Source of the DNA: Bacteroidaceae bacterium
Lineage (GTDB): Bacteria > Bacteroidota > Bacteroidia > Bacteroidales > Bacteroidaceae
Assembly: GCA_017520935.1 (NCBI GenBank)
Contig: JAFXEF010000008.1
Location: 25,915 to 89,914, forward strand
Direction of reading: 5' to 3'
DNA length: 64,000 nucleotides
The first letter of the stretch is position 1; each line of letters begins with the position of its first letter. The notes beneath the pieces are model-generated. The model saw only the letters and a program-made list of their open reading frames with translations. It searched no databases and had not been told where the DNA came from. Position numbers and translations under genes: made by a program. This document shows, in pieces, positions 1 to 8,266 of the stretch.

Positions 1-613
1 TCGTGTATATGTCCTCGCGGAACATTACCTCATAGCTACCCTCATAGTTGATGGTCAGACGGTAGTAGTTGGCCTCGTCGGCAGGGTCATCGATATGGAT
101 GTTTACGACCAATGCACTATCAACATCGCTGAGCAGCATCCCGCTCAAGGGGTCGCCGGGCTTTACAAAAGGCTGCATGGCTGTGGTTGTTACGTTAACA
201 GTAGTGGGTGACATCACACGCTGTGTGGCGGTGGCAGTGCCGAGAGGGTGTATGGCTGTAAGGGTGACTTCATCGCCTGCGTTGAGGCCGTAGTGACTGA
301 CGTATTTCTCGGCAGCAGCGTCATAGGTGAGTGTGTGCTCTTCGCCGTTGATGGTGGCAGTGACGGTAGCATCGCTCAGACGTTGGGGCTCCTCCGTATC
401 GAGGAAATGGACGGTGCGGCTCACGGTAGCCGTGAGTTGTTCGCCATCAGGGGTGAGTATGGCATTGAGTACCAACTTGGGGGCTCCAATCTCAGCATCG
501 TAGGGGATGTCGTTGACGCAGGAGGAGAACATCATTGCAATGAAGAGGCCTCCCCAACCCTTCCCAAGGAGGGGCTTTAGAATATCGCGGATTATATGGT
601 GATTTGTTTTCAT
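1..613 (-). CDS. DUF4249-like outer-membrane lipoprotein, 3' end outside window
   Basis: The frame opens at an ATG at 613 and runs off the left edge, giving about 204 residues. The N-terminus is a lipoprotein signal ending MFSSC, with the acylated Cys near residue 32. It is followed by a beta-rich region (ALTPDGEQ-like strands, repeated TVT/TAT segments) typical of DUF4249. Such lipoproteins usually sit directly downstream of a TonB-dependent receptor with a carboxypeptidase-like domain, which is the arrangement here (receptor stop at 704). The likely role is surface partner of that receptor; the substrate is unknown. Odd point: residues 13-24 (KPLLGKGWGGLF) of the signal peptide are encoded by one arm of a palindromic repeat element (545-574). 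The family call rests on layout and composition, so it is moderate. Confidence 0.7.
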   Translation of the reverse strand, partial: MKTNHHIIRDILKPLLGKGWGGLFIAMMFSSCVNDIPYDAEIGAPKLVLNAILTPDGEQLTATVSRTVHFLDTEEPQRLSDATVTATINGEEHTLTYDAAAEKYVSHYGLNAGDEVTLTAIHPLGTATATQRVMSPTTVNVTTTAMQPFVKPGDPLSGMLLSDVDSALVVNIHIDDPADEANYYRLTINYEGSYEVMFREDIYT

Positions 614-700
614 TATTATATGCTTGTTCTTGGATTTCTATGATTAGTTTGTTGATGTATAGCCTGTAGCCCTCTCCTTGGGAGGGGTTGGGGAGGCCTC
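545..700. repeat. REP-like inverted-repeat doublet, copy 1
   Basis: Two near-perfect inverted arms, 545-574 and 672-700, share the core CTCCCAAGGAG/CTCCTTGGGAG and the outer GAGGCCTCCCCAACC. About 97 bp of AT-rich sequence separates them. The element begins 4 bp after the stop of the TonB receptor gene and enters the start of the DUF4249 gene. Related doublets lie at 20826-20951 and 36521-36674. Confidence 0.8.
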
Positions 701-703
701 CTG

Positions 704-3094
704 TCAAAACTGTATGCCATAGCTTATTGATGGTATGATGGGGAAGATGGTGACTTTGCGCAGCGTGCGGTAAGGCTCGTCCTTGTCGAAGTCGTAGCCG
801 TCGTAGAGGAATACCATGAAGGGATTCATGCTATTATAGGCATTATATACGCTGATGTTGATGGTGCGCTTGATGCCAGGGTGACGGTGGAAGCGCTTGT
901 GAAAGTTTACCGAGAGGTCGAGCCGGTGGTAAGGCTCCAGACGGTAATTGTTGCGGTTGTCAAAGTAGCCCAATTGGCCAGCGTAGTCATCGGGTGTGTG
1001 GGGCTGATCTTCGTAGTAGTGGGTGTAGAGGGTCCCGCAGTTGCCCGTGGCATATACCCAGGTAGCTGAGAGGTCGAAGCGTTCGCTGAACTTGTAGTTG
1101 GCGGTCACGTTCACATCGTGGCGGCGGTCATATTTGGCATGGAAGGGGCGTCCTTCGTTGATGATATGTCCCTTGCGATCGAACTGGCGCATCGTCTTGG
1201 CCCACGTATAGGCTACCCAACCGGTGAAGTTGCCGATGGAGCGCTGTGCCATCAGCTCCACACCGTAGGCCCAGCCGCGTCCCATGGCCACCTTGTCTTC
1301 CCACGAGGTGGTACCCGTCATGAAGGAGGTACCTTCGCGATACTCAAGCAGGTTGTCCATGTGCTTATAGTACACCTCGGCCGAAAGGTCGCAAAGTCCT
1401 TCCCATTCGTAGTATCCGCCAGCGGCAATCTGATGTGCGTGCTCGGGCACGATGTTCTCGGTAGTGGGCACCCAAAGATCGGTGGGCAGGCTGATGCTGC
1501 TGTTCGACAGTAGGTGCACGTACTGTGTCATATAGGCATATCCCGCCTTGAGTGAGAGTTTGTCGCTCACGAGCAGGCGACTGCTGAGGCGTGGCTCCAG
1601 CGAGTGGTAGAACTTATTGCCCACGGTGAAGGTGGAGTAGTTGAGGCCGGCGTTGACCTTTATGGCATCGGCCACGGTCATGTTGTCCTCCACGTAGAGC
1701 TGTGTCTCATGAGCGAGGATATCGGGTTCGCCTATCTTCTGCGTGTTCGTCTGTTTGTCTTGCTTCTCGCTCATGCTCATCACATCGGGGCGGAAGGTGT
1801 GGTGCGTGTAGGCCATACCCATGCGCATATCGTGCTGTGGGGTAGGGCTGTAGTGCAATTCGGCCTTGCCCGTGAGATCGAAGATGCCTGACTTCATGTC
1901 CAGATTGGCTTTGTATCGCTGATCCAGAGCCTTGTCCCATTCGTCAAATCCCATGCCCACCTTGTGGCGGTACTGGGTGTAGTTGATCGAGGCATCGAGA
2001 AACATCTTGGGCGTGATGACGTGGTTCCAGCGTGCAGCGGTGACTATATTGCCCCACTTCCAGGACAGGCGGCTTTCGTTGCGGTAGTCTTTAGTGTCGG
2101 CATCACGCAGGGAGAAGTATATCTCGTCGTCCCCCGAGTAATAACTGAGATAGAGGCGGTCGCGGTCAGAGAACTTGTGGTTGACTTTCACGTTGAGATC
2201 ATAGAAGTAGTAGCCCGCATTACCGTTGGGATTATCATCTTGCATGTTGTTCATATACCACAATGCCGCGTTGGTGATGAGGTCCGAGTAGGTGCGTCGT
2301 GCCGAGATGTTAAATGAGGTCTTGCCCTTCCATAATGGCCCTTCGAGGCTGAATTTTGACGATACAGCCCCCACATGCAGGTTGCCGTGGAAGTGGTGCA
2401 TGTCGCCCTCTTTCATGCGTACGTCCACTACTGATGACAGTCGGCCTGCATAATGGGCGGGGAAGCTGCCCTTGTAGAGGGTGACGTTCTTGATAGCATC
2501 AGCGTTGAAAGCCGAGAAGAATCCGAACATGTGATTCACGTTGTATACGGGAACACCGTCGAGCAGCATCAGGTTCTCGTCAGGGCTGCCACCACGCACA
2601 TAGAGACCCGAGGTGCCTTCCGTGCCGCTTTGCACACCGGGAAGCAATTGCAATACCTTCAGGACATCCGTTTCGCCGAACATGGCAGGCACTGCCTTGA
2701 TCTGTGCTACGGGGATGTCTACGGCACTCATCTGCGACCCGCGTACACCCAAGTCCAGACGGTTGCCCACGATGGTCACCTCCTCCAGTGCCGAGTGTGC
2801 CTGCATGGCAATGTTGAGTACGGTGTCGCACGTCAGTACGAGCGATATTTTCTGCGGTGTGTAGCCTACATACGAAGCCGTCAGTTCCACCGCTCCTTGG
2901 GGCAGCGTGAGCGAGTAGAATCCATAGGCATTGGTCACCGTGCCGCTACCGCTCGCATAATCATATACCGTAGCCCCTATCATTGTCTCCTCGGCCGCTC
3001 CATCGGTGATGTAACCGCTGATGGTGTGGTGCTGCTGAGCCATGGCAGATAGGGAAAGCATGGCCATAAGGGTGTATGTAAAAAGTCTCTTCAC
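704..3094 (-). CDS. TonB-dependent outer-membrane receptor with carboxypeptidase-like N-terminal domain
   Basis: The 796-residue product has a cleavable signal peptide (to about residue 20, ending AMAQ). A carboxypeptidase regulatory-like beta-sandwich follows (about 22-95, ending in a SYVGYTPQK-type strand). The TonB plug (about 110-225) contains VRGGSPDENLMLLDGVPVYN, and a long beta-barrel ends in the aromatic residue Phe (GIQF). The family imports substrates across the outer membrane using TonB energy. It is transcribed together with the DUF4249 lipoprotein downstream, a common Bacteroidetes pair of unknown substrate. It lacks the long SusC-type plug and no SusD follows, so a polysaccharide role is not implied. 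Confidence 0.9.
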   Translation of the reverse strand: MKRLFTYTLMAMLSLSAMAQQHHTISGYITDGAAEETMIGATVYDYASGSGTVTNAYGFYSLTLPQGAVELTASYVGYTPQKISLVLTCDTVLNIAMQAHSALEEVTIVGNRLDLGVRGSQMSAVDIPVAQIKAVPAMFGETDVLKVLQLLPGVQSGTEGTSGLYVRGGSPDENLMLLDGVPVYNVNHMFGFFSAFNADAIKNVTLYKGSFPAHYAGRLSSVVDVRMKEGDMHHFHGNLHVGAVSSKFSLEGPLWKGKTSFNISARRTYSDLITNAALWYMNNMQDDNPNGNAGYYFYDLNVKVNHKFSDRDRLYLSYYSGDDEIYFSLRDADTKDYRNESRLSWKWGNIVTAARWNHVITPKMFLDASINYTQYRHKVGMGFDEWDKALDQRYKANLDMKSGIFDLTGKAELHYSPTPQHDMRMGMAYTHHTFRPDVMSMSEKQDKQTNTQKIGEPDILAHETQLYVEDNMTVADAIKVNAGLNYSTFTVGNKFYHSLEPRLSSRLLVSDKLSLKAGYAYMTQYVHLLSNSSISLPTDLWVPTTENIVPEHAHQIAAGGYYEWEGLCDLSAEVYYKHMDNLLEYREGTSFMTGTTSWEDKVAMGRGWAYGVELMAQRSIGNFTGWVAYTWAKTMRQFDRKGHIINEGRPFHAKYDRRHDVNVTANYKFSERFDLSATWVYATGNCGTLYTHYYEDQPHTPDDYAGQLGYFDNRNNYRLEPYHRLDLSVNFHKRFHRHPGIKRTINISVYNAYNSMNPFMVFLYDGYDFDKDEPYRTLRKVTIFPIIPSISYGIQF

Positions 3095-3176
3095 AATTAT
3101 AATTCTGTAGGTTAATGATTGTGGGCCTGGTTAAGAATCTGTTACTCGGCTTAATCGCATTTGGGCATCTTATAAT

Positions 3177-3199
3177 AAAAGCACCCCGCGGGTGCTTTT
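3177..3199 (-). terminator. Intrinsic terminator after dsbD
   Basis: The hairpin GCACCC-CGC-GGGTGC is flanked by four A and four T and starts 3 bp beyond the dsbD stop codon. It works in either direction by sequence. It separates dsbD from the TonB receptor gene that follows on the same strand. Confidence 0.8.
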
Positions 3200-3201
3200 A
3201 T

Positions 3202-5271
3202 TTATCGCTTCTTATACTCGTTCAAGCCCTCTTCGAGGAACTTGACGTAGGCATCGATGTCCTCATCGTACGAGCGAGGGGTGTTCAATGGATGACCTGT
3301 ATTGTCGAGTAGTACGTAGAAAGGTTGTGCGTTGGCACCAAACTTGGTACGCTGCAGATAGCTCCACTTGTCGCCGATGCTACGTAGTACCACCTCCTTG
3401 CCGTTCTCGGTGAGACGGATGGGCTCGGGGAGGGGAGTCTTGTCGTCCACGTAGAGGCTGATGAGCACGTAGTCGTTGTTGATGAGGTCGAGTACCTTGT
3501 CATCGGCCAGTACCGACTGCTCCATCTCGCGGCAGTTGACACAGCCATAACCGCTGAAGTCGAGCATCACGGGCTTCTTCTCCTGACGGGCAATGGCCAT
3601 ACCTTGATCATAGTCCATCGACTGCGGATGCAGCTCTTGCTCATAGAGGTTGAAGTCCTGAGTGCTCATAGGAGGAGCAAAGGCGCTGATAGCCTTGCAG
3701 GGAGCGCCCCACAAGCCGGGCACCATATAGATGGCGAAGGCAAATGACACGAGGCCGAGCATGAAGCGGGGCACACCCACCTTGCGGTCGTCATCATCGT
3801 CATGGGGGAACATAATCCACTTCATCAGGTATGCGCCGAGCAGTGCGAAGAGGGCAATCCACAGGGCGAGGAAGGTCTCACGGTCGAGGATATGCCAGCC
3901 GTAGGCAAGGTCGGCCACAGAGAGGAACTTGAGCGCGAAGGCCAGCTCCACGAAGGCCAATACCACCTTCACGGTATTCATCCAGCCGCCGCTCTTGGGG
4001 GCAGCCTTGAGCCATGCGGGGAAGATGGCAAACAGGGTGAAGGGCAAGGCCAGCGCGATGGCGAAGCCGAGCATTCCGATGGTGGGAGCCAAGATATTGC
4101 CTGAGGTAGAAACCTCTACCAGGAGGAAACCGATGATGGGGCCGGTGCATGAGAACGACACCAGTGTGAGTGTGAAGGCCATGAGGAAGATGCCGAGCAG
4201 TCCGCCCGTCTTCTCAGCCTTGCCATCCACAGCGGTAGTCCATTTCTCGGGCAGGGTGAGCTCGAAAGCACCCATGAACGACATGGCGAATACCACCAGC
4301 AGGAGGAAGAAGAAGAGGTTGGGGATAGCGGCCGTAGACAAGGCGTTGAGGGCCGAGGCACCGAACAGCAGTGTCACGAGCAAGCCCAGCAGCACGTAGA
4401 TGACTACGATAGATATACCATATATATAGGCATCGCGACGGCCCTTCTTCTTGTCGCCACTGCGCTTGAGGAAGAAGCTCACGGTCATCGGTATGATAGG
4501 CCATACGCAGGGAGTCACGAGAGCTACGAGACCGCCGGCAAGTCCGAGCAGGAAGATAGCCCAAAGCGACTGGTTAGCCGTGTCGGCTGTGCCCTTAGGC
4601 TGACCCAATTCCTCGATGACGGGCTCCCAGAGGGCACCAAAAGGAGAGGCGCTTGCTTTCTCTACGAGGTTATCGGAGTTCTCTGAGTTCTCTGAGGGCT
4701 CAGTGGTCTCTGCAGGAGCAACTACCGGGGCAGCGGGGGCTGCCTTAGGCTCCTCTTTCTTGGGAGCCGGTGTCGCAGCCTCAGCTTTCTTTTGAGGGGC
4801 TGCAGGCGCGGTATATTTCCCTTCATACTTGAACTCCACGTTGGTAGGCGGCAAGCAGCTCTCGTCGTCGCAGGCACCATAGGTGAAGTAGCCCTGCACG
4901 AGGTAGTCGCCTTCGAGGATGAAGCGCTGCACGAAGGTTACCTTGTCCTCAAAGTAGCGCACGTCCATACCGAACATATCGTCATACTTGGCAATCTCCT
5001 TACCGTCGGTGAATCCCAGCTTGCCATCGAGGCGAGCGCCCTTGATGGTCTCTACGGTGAGCGCCGCAGCGGTAGGGCCATCCTCCAGTTCGGTAGAATA
5101 CACATGCCATCCGGCATCAATCTTGGCAGCAATGCGCAGCTCGGCCACGCCTTCGCCCACCATAGCCCACGAAGCTTCACACTTGATAGGCTCATGAATC
5201 TGTGCTTGCATCATCACCGCTACACACAGCAGCGACAGCATTGCACCCATACGTCTAATCATAGATGTCAT
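3202..5271 (-). CDS. dsbD: DsbD-type thiol:disulfide interchange protein
   Basis: The 689-residue inner-membrane electron carrier passes reductant from cytoplasmic thioredoxin to the periplasm. All three redox modules are visible. The N-terminal domain has Cys134 and Cys139 (CDDESC). The multi-helix membrane domain has Cys255 (TPCVWP) and Cys375 (FSCTGP). The C-terminal thioredoxin domain has CVNC at 577-580. A signal peptide ends near residue 24 (MQAQ). A low-complexity linker at 150-205 (Ala/Pro/Lys-rich, then SENSEN) follows the N-domain; its last part comes from the TCCGAG repeat family seen elsewhere. The gene is monocistronic, with a promoter at 5294-5325 and a terminator at 3177. Confidence 0.93.
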   Translation of the reverse strand: MTSMIRRMGAMLSLLCVAVMMQAQIHEPIKCEASWAMVGEGVAELRIAAKIDAGWHVYSTELEDGPTAAALTVETIKGARLDGKLGFTDGKEIAKYDDMFGMDVRYFEDKVTFVQRFILEGDYLVQGYFTYGACDDESCLPPTNVEFKYEGKYTAPAAPQKKAEAATPAPKKEEPKAAPAAPVVAPAETTEPSENSENSDNLVEKASASPFGALWEPVIEELGQPKGTADTANQSLWAIFLLGLAGGLVALVTPCVWPIIPMTVSFFLKRSGDKKKGRRDAYIYGISIVVIYVLLGLLVTLLFGASALNALSTAAIPNLFFFLLLVVFAMSFMGAFELTLPEKWTTAVDGKAEKTGGLLGIFLMAFTLTLVSFSCTGPIIGFLLVEVSTSGNILAPTIGMLGFAIALALPFTLFAIFPAWLKAAPKSGGWMNTVKVVLAFVELAFALKFLSVADLAYGWHILDRETFLALWIALFALLGAYLMKWIMFPHDDDDDRKVGVPRFMLGLVSFAFAIYMVPGLWGAPCKAISAFAPPMSTQDFNLYEQELHPQSMDYDQGMAIARQEKKPVMLDFSGYGCVNCREMEQSVLADDKVLDLINNDYVLISLYVDDKTPLPEPIRLTENGKEVVLRSIGDKWSYLQRTKFGANAQPFYVLLDNTGHPLNTPRSYDEDIDAYVKFLEEGLNEYKKR
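4672..4703. repeat. TCCGAG-family repeat inside dsbD linker
   Basis: On the minus strand a run of 9-bp units close to GAACTCxGA encodes SENSENSDN. It is in frame within the linker between the N-terminal and membrane domains. The same repeat lies between genes at 8208, 11621 and 46971, and inside hisDC at 35191. Confidence 0.7.
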
Positions 5272-5293
5272 TATTAATTATTAAAATTTAGTG

Positions 5294-5325
5294 CAAAATT
5301 AGTGCAAGACGAGCGAAATATCAAA
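5294..5325 (-). promoter_or_regulatory. dsbD promoter (family B)
   Basis: On the minus strand: TTTG at 5325-5322, 20 bp, then TAATTTTG at 5301-5294, which lies 23 bp upstream of the dsbD ATG. It shares the CTTGCACTAATTTTG core with the promoters of hisA and prfA, and with that of gdhA apart from one base in the -7 box. Confidence 0.75.
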
Positions 5326-5492
5326 TATATTTGGATATTTCCGAGTCACCGCCTAATTTCTGTTCTCAACTAAAGACCCTATAAATCGTGCGGAGGACAA
5401 AATGAGTTATTTGTTTTGATTCCGTGTTCCTCCTGTCTGTGCTACAAACGAAATAAATTCTACAATATTTTCCCCATCCAATAAATTATCAT

Positions 5493-5500
5493 TACTTTTG
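5493..5500 (+). promoter_or_regulatory. -7 promoter box of the alpha/beta hydrolase gene
   Basis: TACTTTTG matches TAnnTTTG. Transcription would start near 5504. This rules out the ATG at 5498 and supports starts at 5525 or 5534. Confidence 0.6.
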
Positions 5501-5524
5501 TACACATTTATACAAAAAAATTAC

Positions 5525-7048
5525 ATGAAACCTATGAAAAAGACATCAGCACTCCTGCTCGTTGCTGCCTTGACGGGCATACCCGCAACATCGCAAGACA
5601 TTGTTACAGAAGAGATTAAGACACGCATCTACGATACCTTCAGCACCTCGCTCAATGGAGAAGGCTCTGCGTATGAAGAGAACACCGAAATACCGGCGGA
5701 GCAGATATCGGCCACACGCGACAAGGTATGGAGTATATGGAAATCGGCAGTAGAGAACTTCGACGAGGAAAAACTGTTCGAGGTGACCGAACTGGAGAAG
5801 AGAGAGAAAAGTTCGTGGAAACTGCCTGCACACCTGGAGGCCAATGCCACCATGCCCTTCTATTGGGGGTGCAATGCTGTGGAGGTGGAACCTGACACCA
5901 AATATCCGCTGTTTCTCTATATGCACGGCTCCGGCGATAAGAACCAAGAATGGGAAACGGGTATTGGCCTCAGCTTACGCCGTTTTTACAGTCCTGGCAT
6001 CTATTTTGTACCGCAGATTCCCAACACGAGCGAATACCGATGGGCCACACGCAGCAAGCAGTGGGCATGGGAGAAGCTCCTGCGCTTGGCTTTCCTCACC
6101 GATGAGGTAGATGCCAACAAGATATACTTCTTCGGGATTTCCGAGGGTGCGTATGGCAGCCAGCGCCTGGCGGCGTTCTATGCCGACTACCTTGCCGGTG
6201 CTGGCCCTATGGCCGGTGGCGAGCCATTGAGAAATGCTCCTATGGAGAACGTGGCCAACATAGCATTCTCTTTGCGCACAGGAGCGCTCGATGATGCGTT
6301 CTATAGAAACAAACTTACCCAGAAGGCACTCGAGGTTGCCGATGAACTGCAAAAGCAACATCCTGGATACTACAACCACTTCATCGAGGTCATCGAAGGC
6401 GACGGTCACTCGATAGACTATCGCCCCACAACCCCCTGGCTTGCAGAGTACACACGCGACCCGCATCCCGACTACTTCTTCTGGGAAAACTACGATATGT
6501 ATGGTGGCCGACGCACCGGATTCTACAACCTGAGAGTCATGGAGCCCAGCCTCACCAACGACAATCAGGGACGCGCCTGCTATGAGATGACCCGCGAGGG
6601 TAACACCGTAACACTCGATGTGAAAAAGGTAACCTACACTACAGTATATGCGCCAAGTGGCATTGAAATCGATTTCACGAAGCAATACGAAACCATCACT
6701 AAAGGCAAGGTGCGCCTCTACCTCAACGAGAAGGAGTATGACTTCACACAACCCGTCAAGGTAGTGCTCAATGGCACGGAAATCTTCAACGGCATGGTGG
6801 GCACCAATCTGAAGACCATGGTGGAGAGTTGTGCCTACTACTTCGACCCCGAGCGCCTCTTCCCCGCAGCCATCGACATCGACATCGAGGAGATGAGTGC
6901 CACACCTACAGCAATAGACACTGTAGAGGCCGAACACGACAAGGATATGGCTACGGTGGTTTATGACCTTGGCGGGAGGAGAGTAGAGCAACCCGTAGAA
7001 AAGGGTATTTACATCCGCGATGGCCAGGCTGTCATGGTAGGCCAATAA
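5525..7048 (+). CDS. Secreted alpha/beta-hydrolase (esterase/peptidase-like) with C-terminal sorting-like tail
   Basis: A signal peptide (about residues 1-24, ending ATSQ) leads into an alpha/beta-hydrolase core. LFLYMHGSGDKNQEW forms the oxyanion strand, GISEG is the nucleophile elbow (Ser about 206), and GDGHSID carries the likely catalytic His (about 295). The C-terminus ends with YDLGGRRVEQ then KGIYIRDGQAV, a tail common in secreted Bacteroidetes proteins. A similar tail ends the large protein at 22130-26254. The substrate is not evident; polymer esterases and predicted secreted peptidases share this layout. The ATG at 5534 is an equally good start. The gene is probably monocistronic. 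Confidence 0.75.
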   Translation: MKPMKKTSALLLVAALTGIPATSQDIVTEEIKTRIYDTFSTSLNGEGSAYEENTEIPAEQISATRDKVWSIWKSAVENFDEEKLFEVTELEKREKSSWKLPAHLEANATMPFYWGCNAVEVEPDTKYPLFLYMHGSGDKNQEWETGIGLSLRRFYSPGIYFVPQIPNTSEYRWATRSKQWAWEKLLRLAFLTDEVDANKIYFFGISEGAYGSQRLAAFYADYLAGAGPMAGGEPLRNAPMENVANIAFSLRTGALDDAFYRNKLTQKALEVADELQKQHPGYYNHFIEVIEGDGHSIDYRPTTPWLAEYTRDPHPDYFFWENYDMYGGRRTGFYNLRVMEPSLTNDNQGRACYEMTREGNTVTLDVKKVTYTTVYAPSGIEIDFTKQYETITKGKVRLYLNEKEYDFTQPVKVVLNGTEIFNGMVGTNLKTMVESCAYYFDPERLFPAAIDIDIEEMSATPTAIDTVEAEHDKDMATVVYDLGGRRVEQPVEKGIYIRDGQAVMVGQ

Positions 7049-7167
7049 GCTGTAGGGGCCGGTTTCCATATAGCCCTGCCTGCACTCCCCATACTTATTA
7101 TATGTGTGCTAAGAATCTGTGTTAAGTTTTTTTAGTATATCTTGATGGTTATTACATACAATTATCG

Positions 7168-7175
7168 TATATTTG
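7168..7175 (+). promoter_or_regulatory. -7 promoter box of the SusCD locus
   Basis: TATATTTG fits TAnnTTTG, 48 bp upstream of the first gene (ATG at 7223). A TTG at 7142-7144 is a possible, widely spaced -33 element. Confidence 0.5.
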
Positions 7176-7222
7176 CCTTGATTAAATAAAGGTTGGATTT
7201 TAACAATAAACACACAACTGAT

Positions 7223-8197
7223 ATGAAGAGAAAGAGTATATTCGCAGCGTTGCTGGTCATGAGCGTAGCCCTGCATACGACGGTGGCGGCTCAGGAGAAG
7301 GCTACATTGAGTGCGAAAGTGTATGGCTATCAGCAGGCAATGGTCTATTTCGATTGTATGCAGACACCGCTCATAGCGGCCGAGTTTCACACAAACCCCG
7401 GCGAGGAGCACCTCTACAGCTTCGAGTGCGAAGGCCTGATGTGCCTCACCATCAACGGACGCACGACGGTGATGCTGCTCCCGGGCGACAGTCTGCACGT
7501 GGAGATGAACTACGAGGGCAAGAATGCTACGGTGGACTATAGCGGCACCGAACGTGCGGTACACAACAACCGCCTGCTCAAGAGCATCGACAACCTGAAG
7601 CGTAGCATGCGCTACCGTAGCCAGCTGCTCGGATGCGTGACGCTGGACATCAAGCCGAAGGCACGTATCGATGACTCGCGCATACTGATGGAGAAGGCCA
7701 CGGCACTCATCGAGAAGAGCCAGGCAAGCGAGGATGCCAAGAACTACGTACGCGCTATCATCGACTACGACGTATACATGTCGTTCATCGAGTATCCGGT
7801 GATGTATGAGAGCACTCGTGGACTCTCTCTCGCCGAACAGGAGATAGGCGACTACTGGAGCATTGCCGATGGCTATACCCCACGCTCCGATACGGCTGCA
7901 TTGCGCTGTCCCGAATATGCGAGCCTGCTGATGCGCTACTGCTTCTACCTGAACGAGAAGGCGGCCAAGGCCAAGGGCGAGCAGTATGCCATGCCCACAA
8001 AGATGGAGGATATGTACAAGGAACTCTCGGTCTGTTACGAGGGCGACCAGCGCGACTATGTGCTGTATACCTTGTTGCGCAACTTCATAATGAACGGCAA
8101 GGAAATAGAGCGTGCCGATGTGTTGTACAAGGACTATATAGAGAAGTATAATACCAGTGCATTCCATAAGGGAATATTGGAGATGCTGTTGCAATAA
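7223..8197 (+). CDS. Secreted protein of unknown function, first gene of SusCD locus
   Basis: The 324 residues begin with a signal peptide (MKRKSIFAALLVMSVAL...VAAQ). A beta-rich N-terminal part (about 25-110) includes VMLLPGDSLHVEMNYEGK. The rest is alpha-helical, with many Tyr, Arg and Glu. The N-terminal layout recalls the DUF4369-type domain that precedes thioredoxin folds in TlpA-like proteins, but no CxxC or thioredoxin domain is present. I do not recognise the family. It precedes the SusC gene by 69 bp and the two are probably cotranscribed. The ATG at 7193 is rejected because the signal peptide starts at 7223. Confidence 0.65.
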   Translation: MKRKSIFAALLVMSVALHTTVAAQEKATLSAKVYGYQQAMVYFDCMQTPLIAAEFHTNPGEEHLYSFECEGLMCLTINGRTTVMLLPGDSLHVEMNYEGKNATVDYSGTERAVHNNRLLKSIDNLKRSMRYRSQLLGCVTLDIKPKARIDDSRILMEKATALIEKSQASEDAKNYVRAIIDYDVYMSFIEYPVMYESTRGLSLAEQEIGDYWSIADGYTPRSDTAALRCPEYASLLMRYCFYLNEKAAKAKGEQYAMPTKMEDMYKELSVCYEGDQRDYVLYTLLRNFIMNGKEIERADVLYKDYIEKYNTSAFHKGILEMLLQ

Positions 8198-8207
8198 GGA
8201 TTGAGGT

Positions 8208-8250
8208 CTCTGACAACTCTGAGCACTCCGAGAGCTCCGAGGACTCCGAG
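8208..8250. repeat. TCCGAG-family repeat between genes
   Basis: Degenerate tandem 9-bp units around CTCCGAGAG fill most of the gap between the stop at 8197 and the SusC ATG at 8267. It would be in the 5' leader of susC. Confidence 0.7.
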
Positions 8251-8266
8251 AAAAACAATAACATCC

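Noticed and set aside
8201..8266. SusC start at 8201
   Set aside because: The first 22 codons are repeat-derived (Thr/Pro/Arg-rich) and precede a normal signal peptide at 8267.
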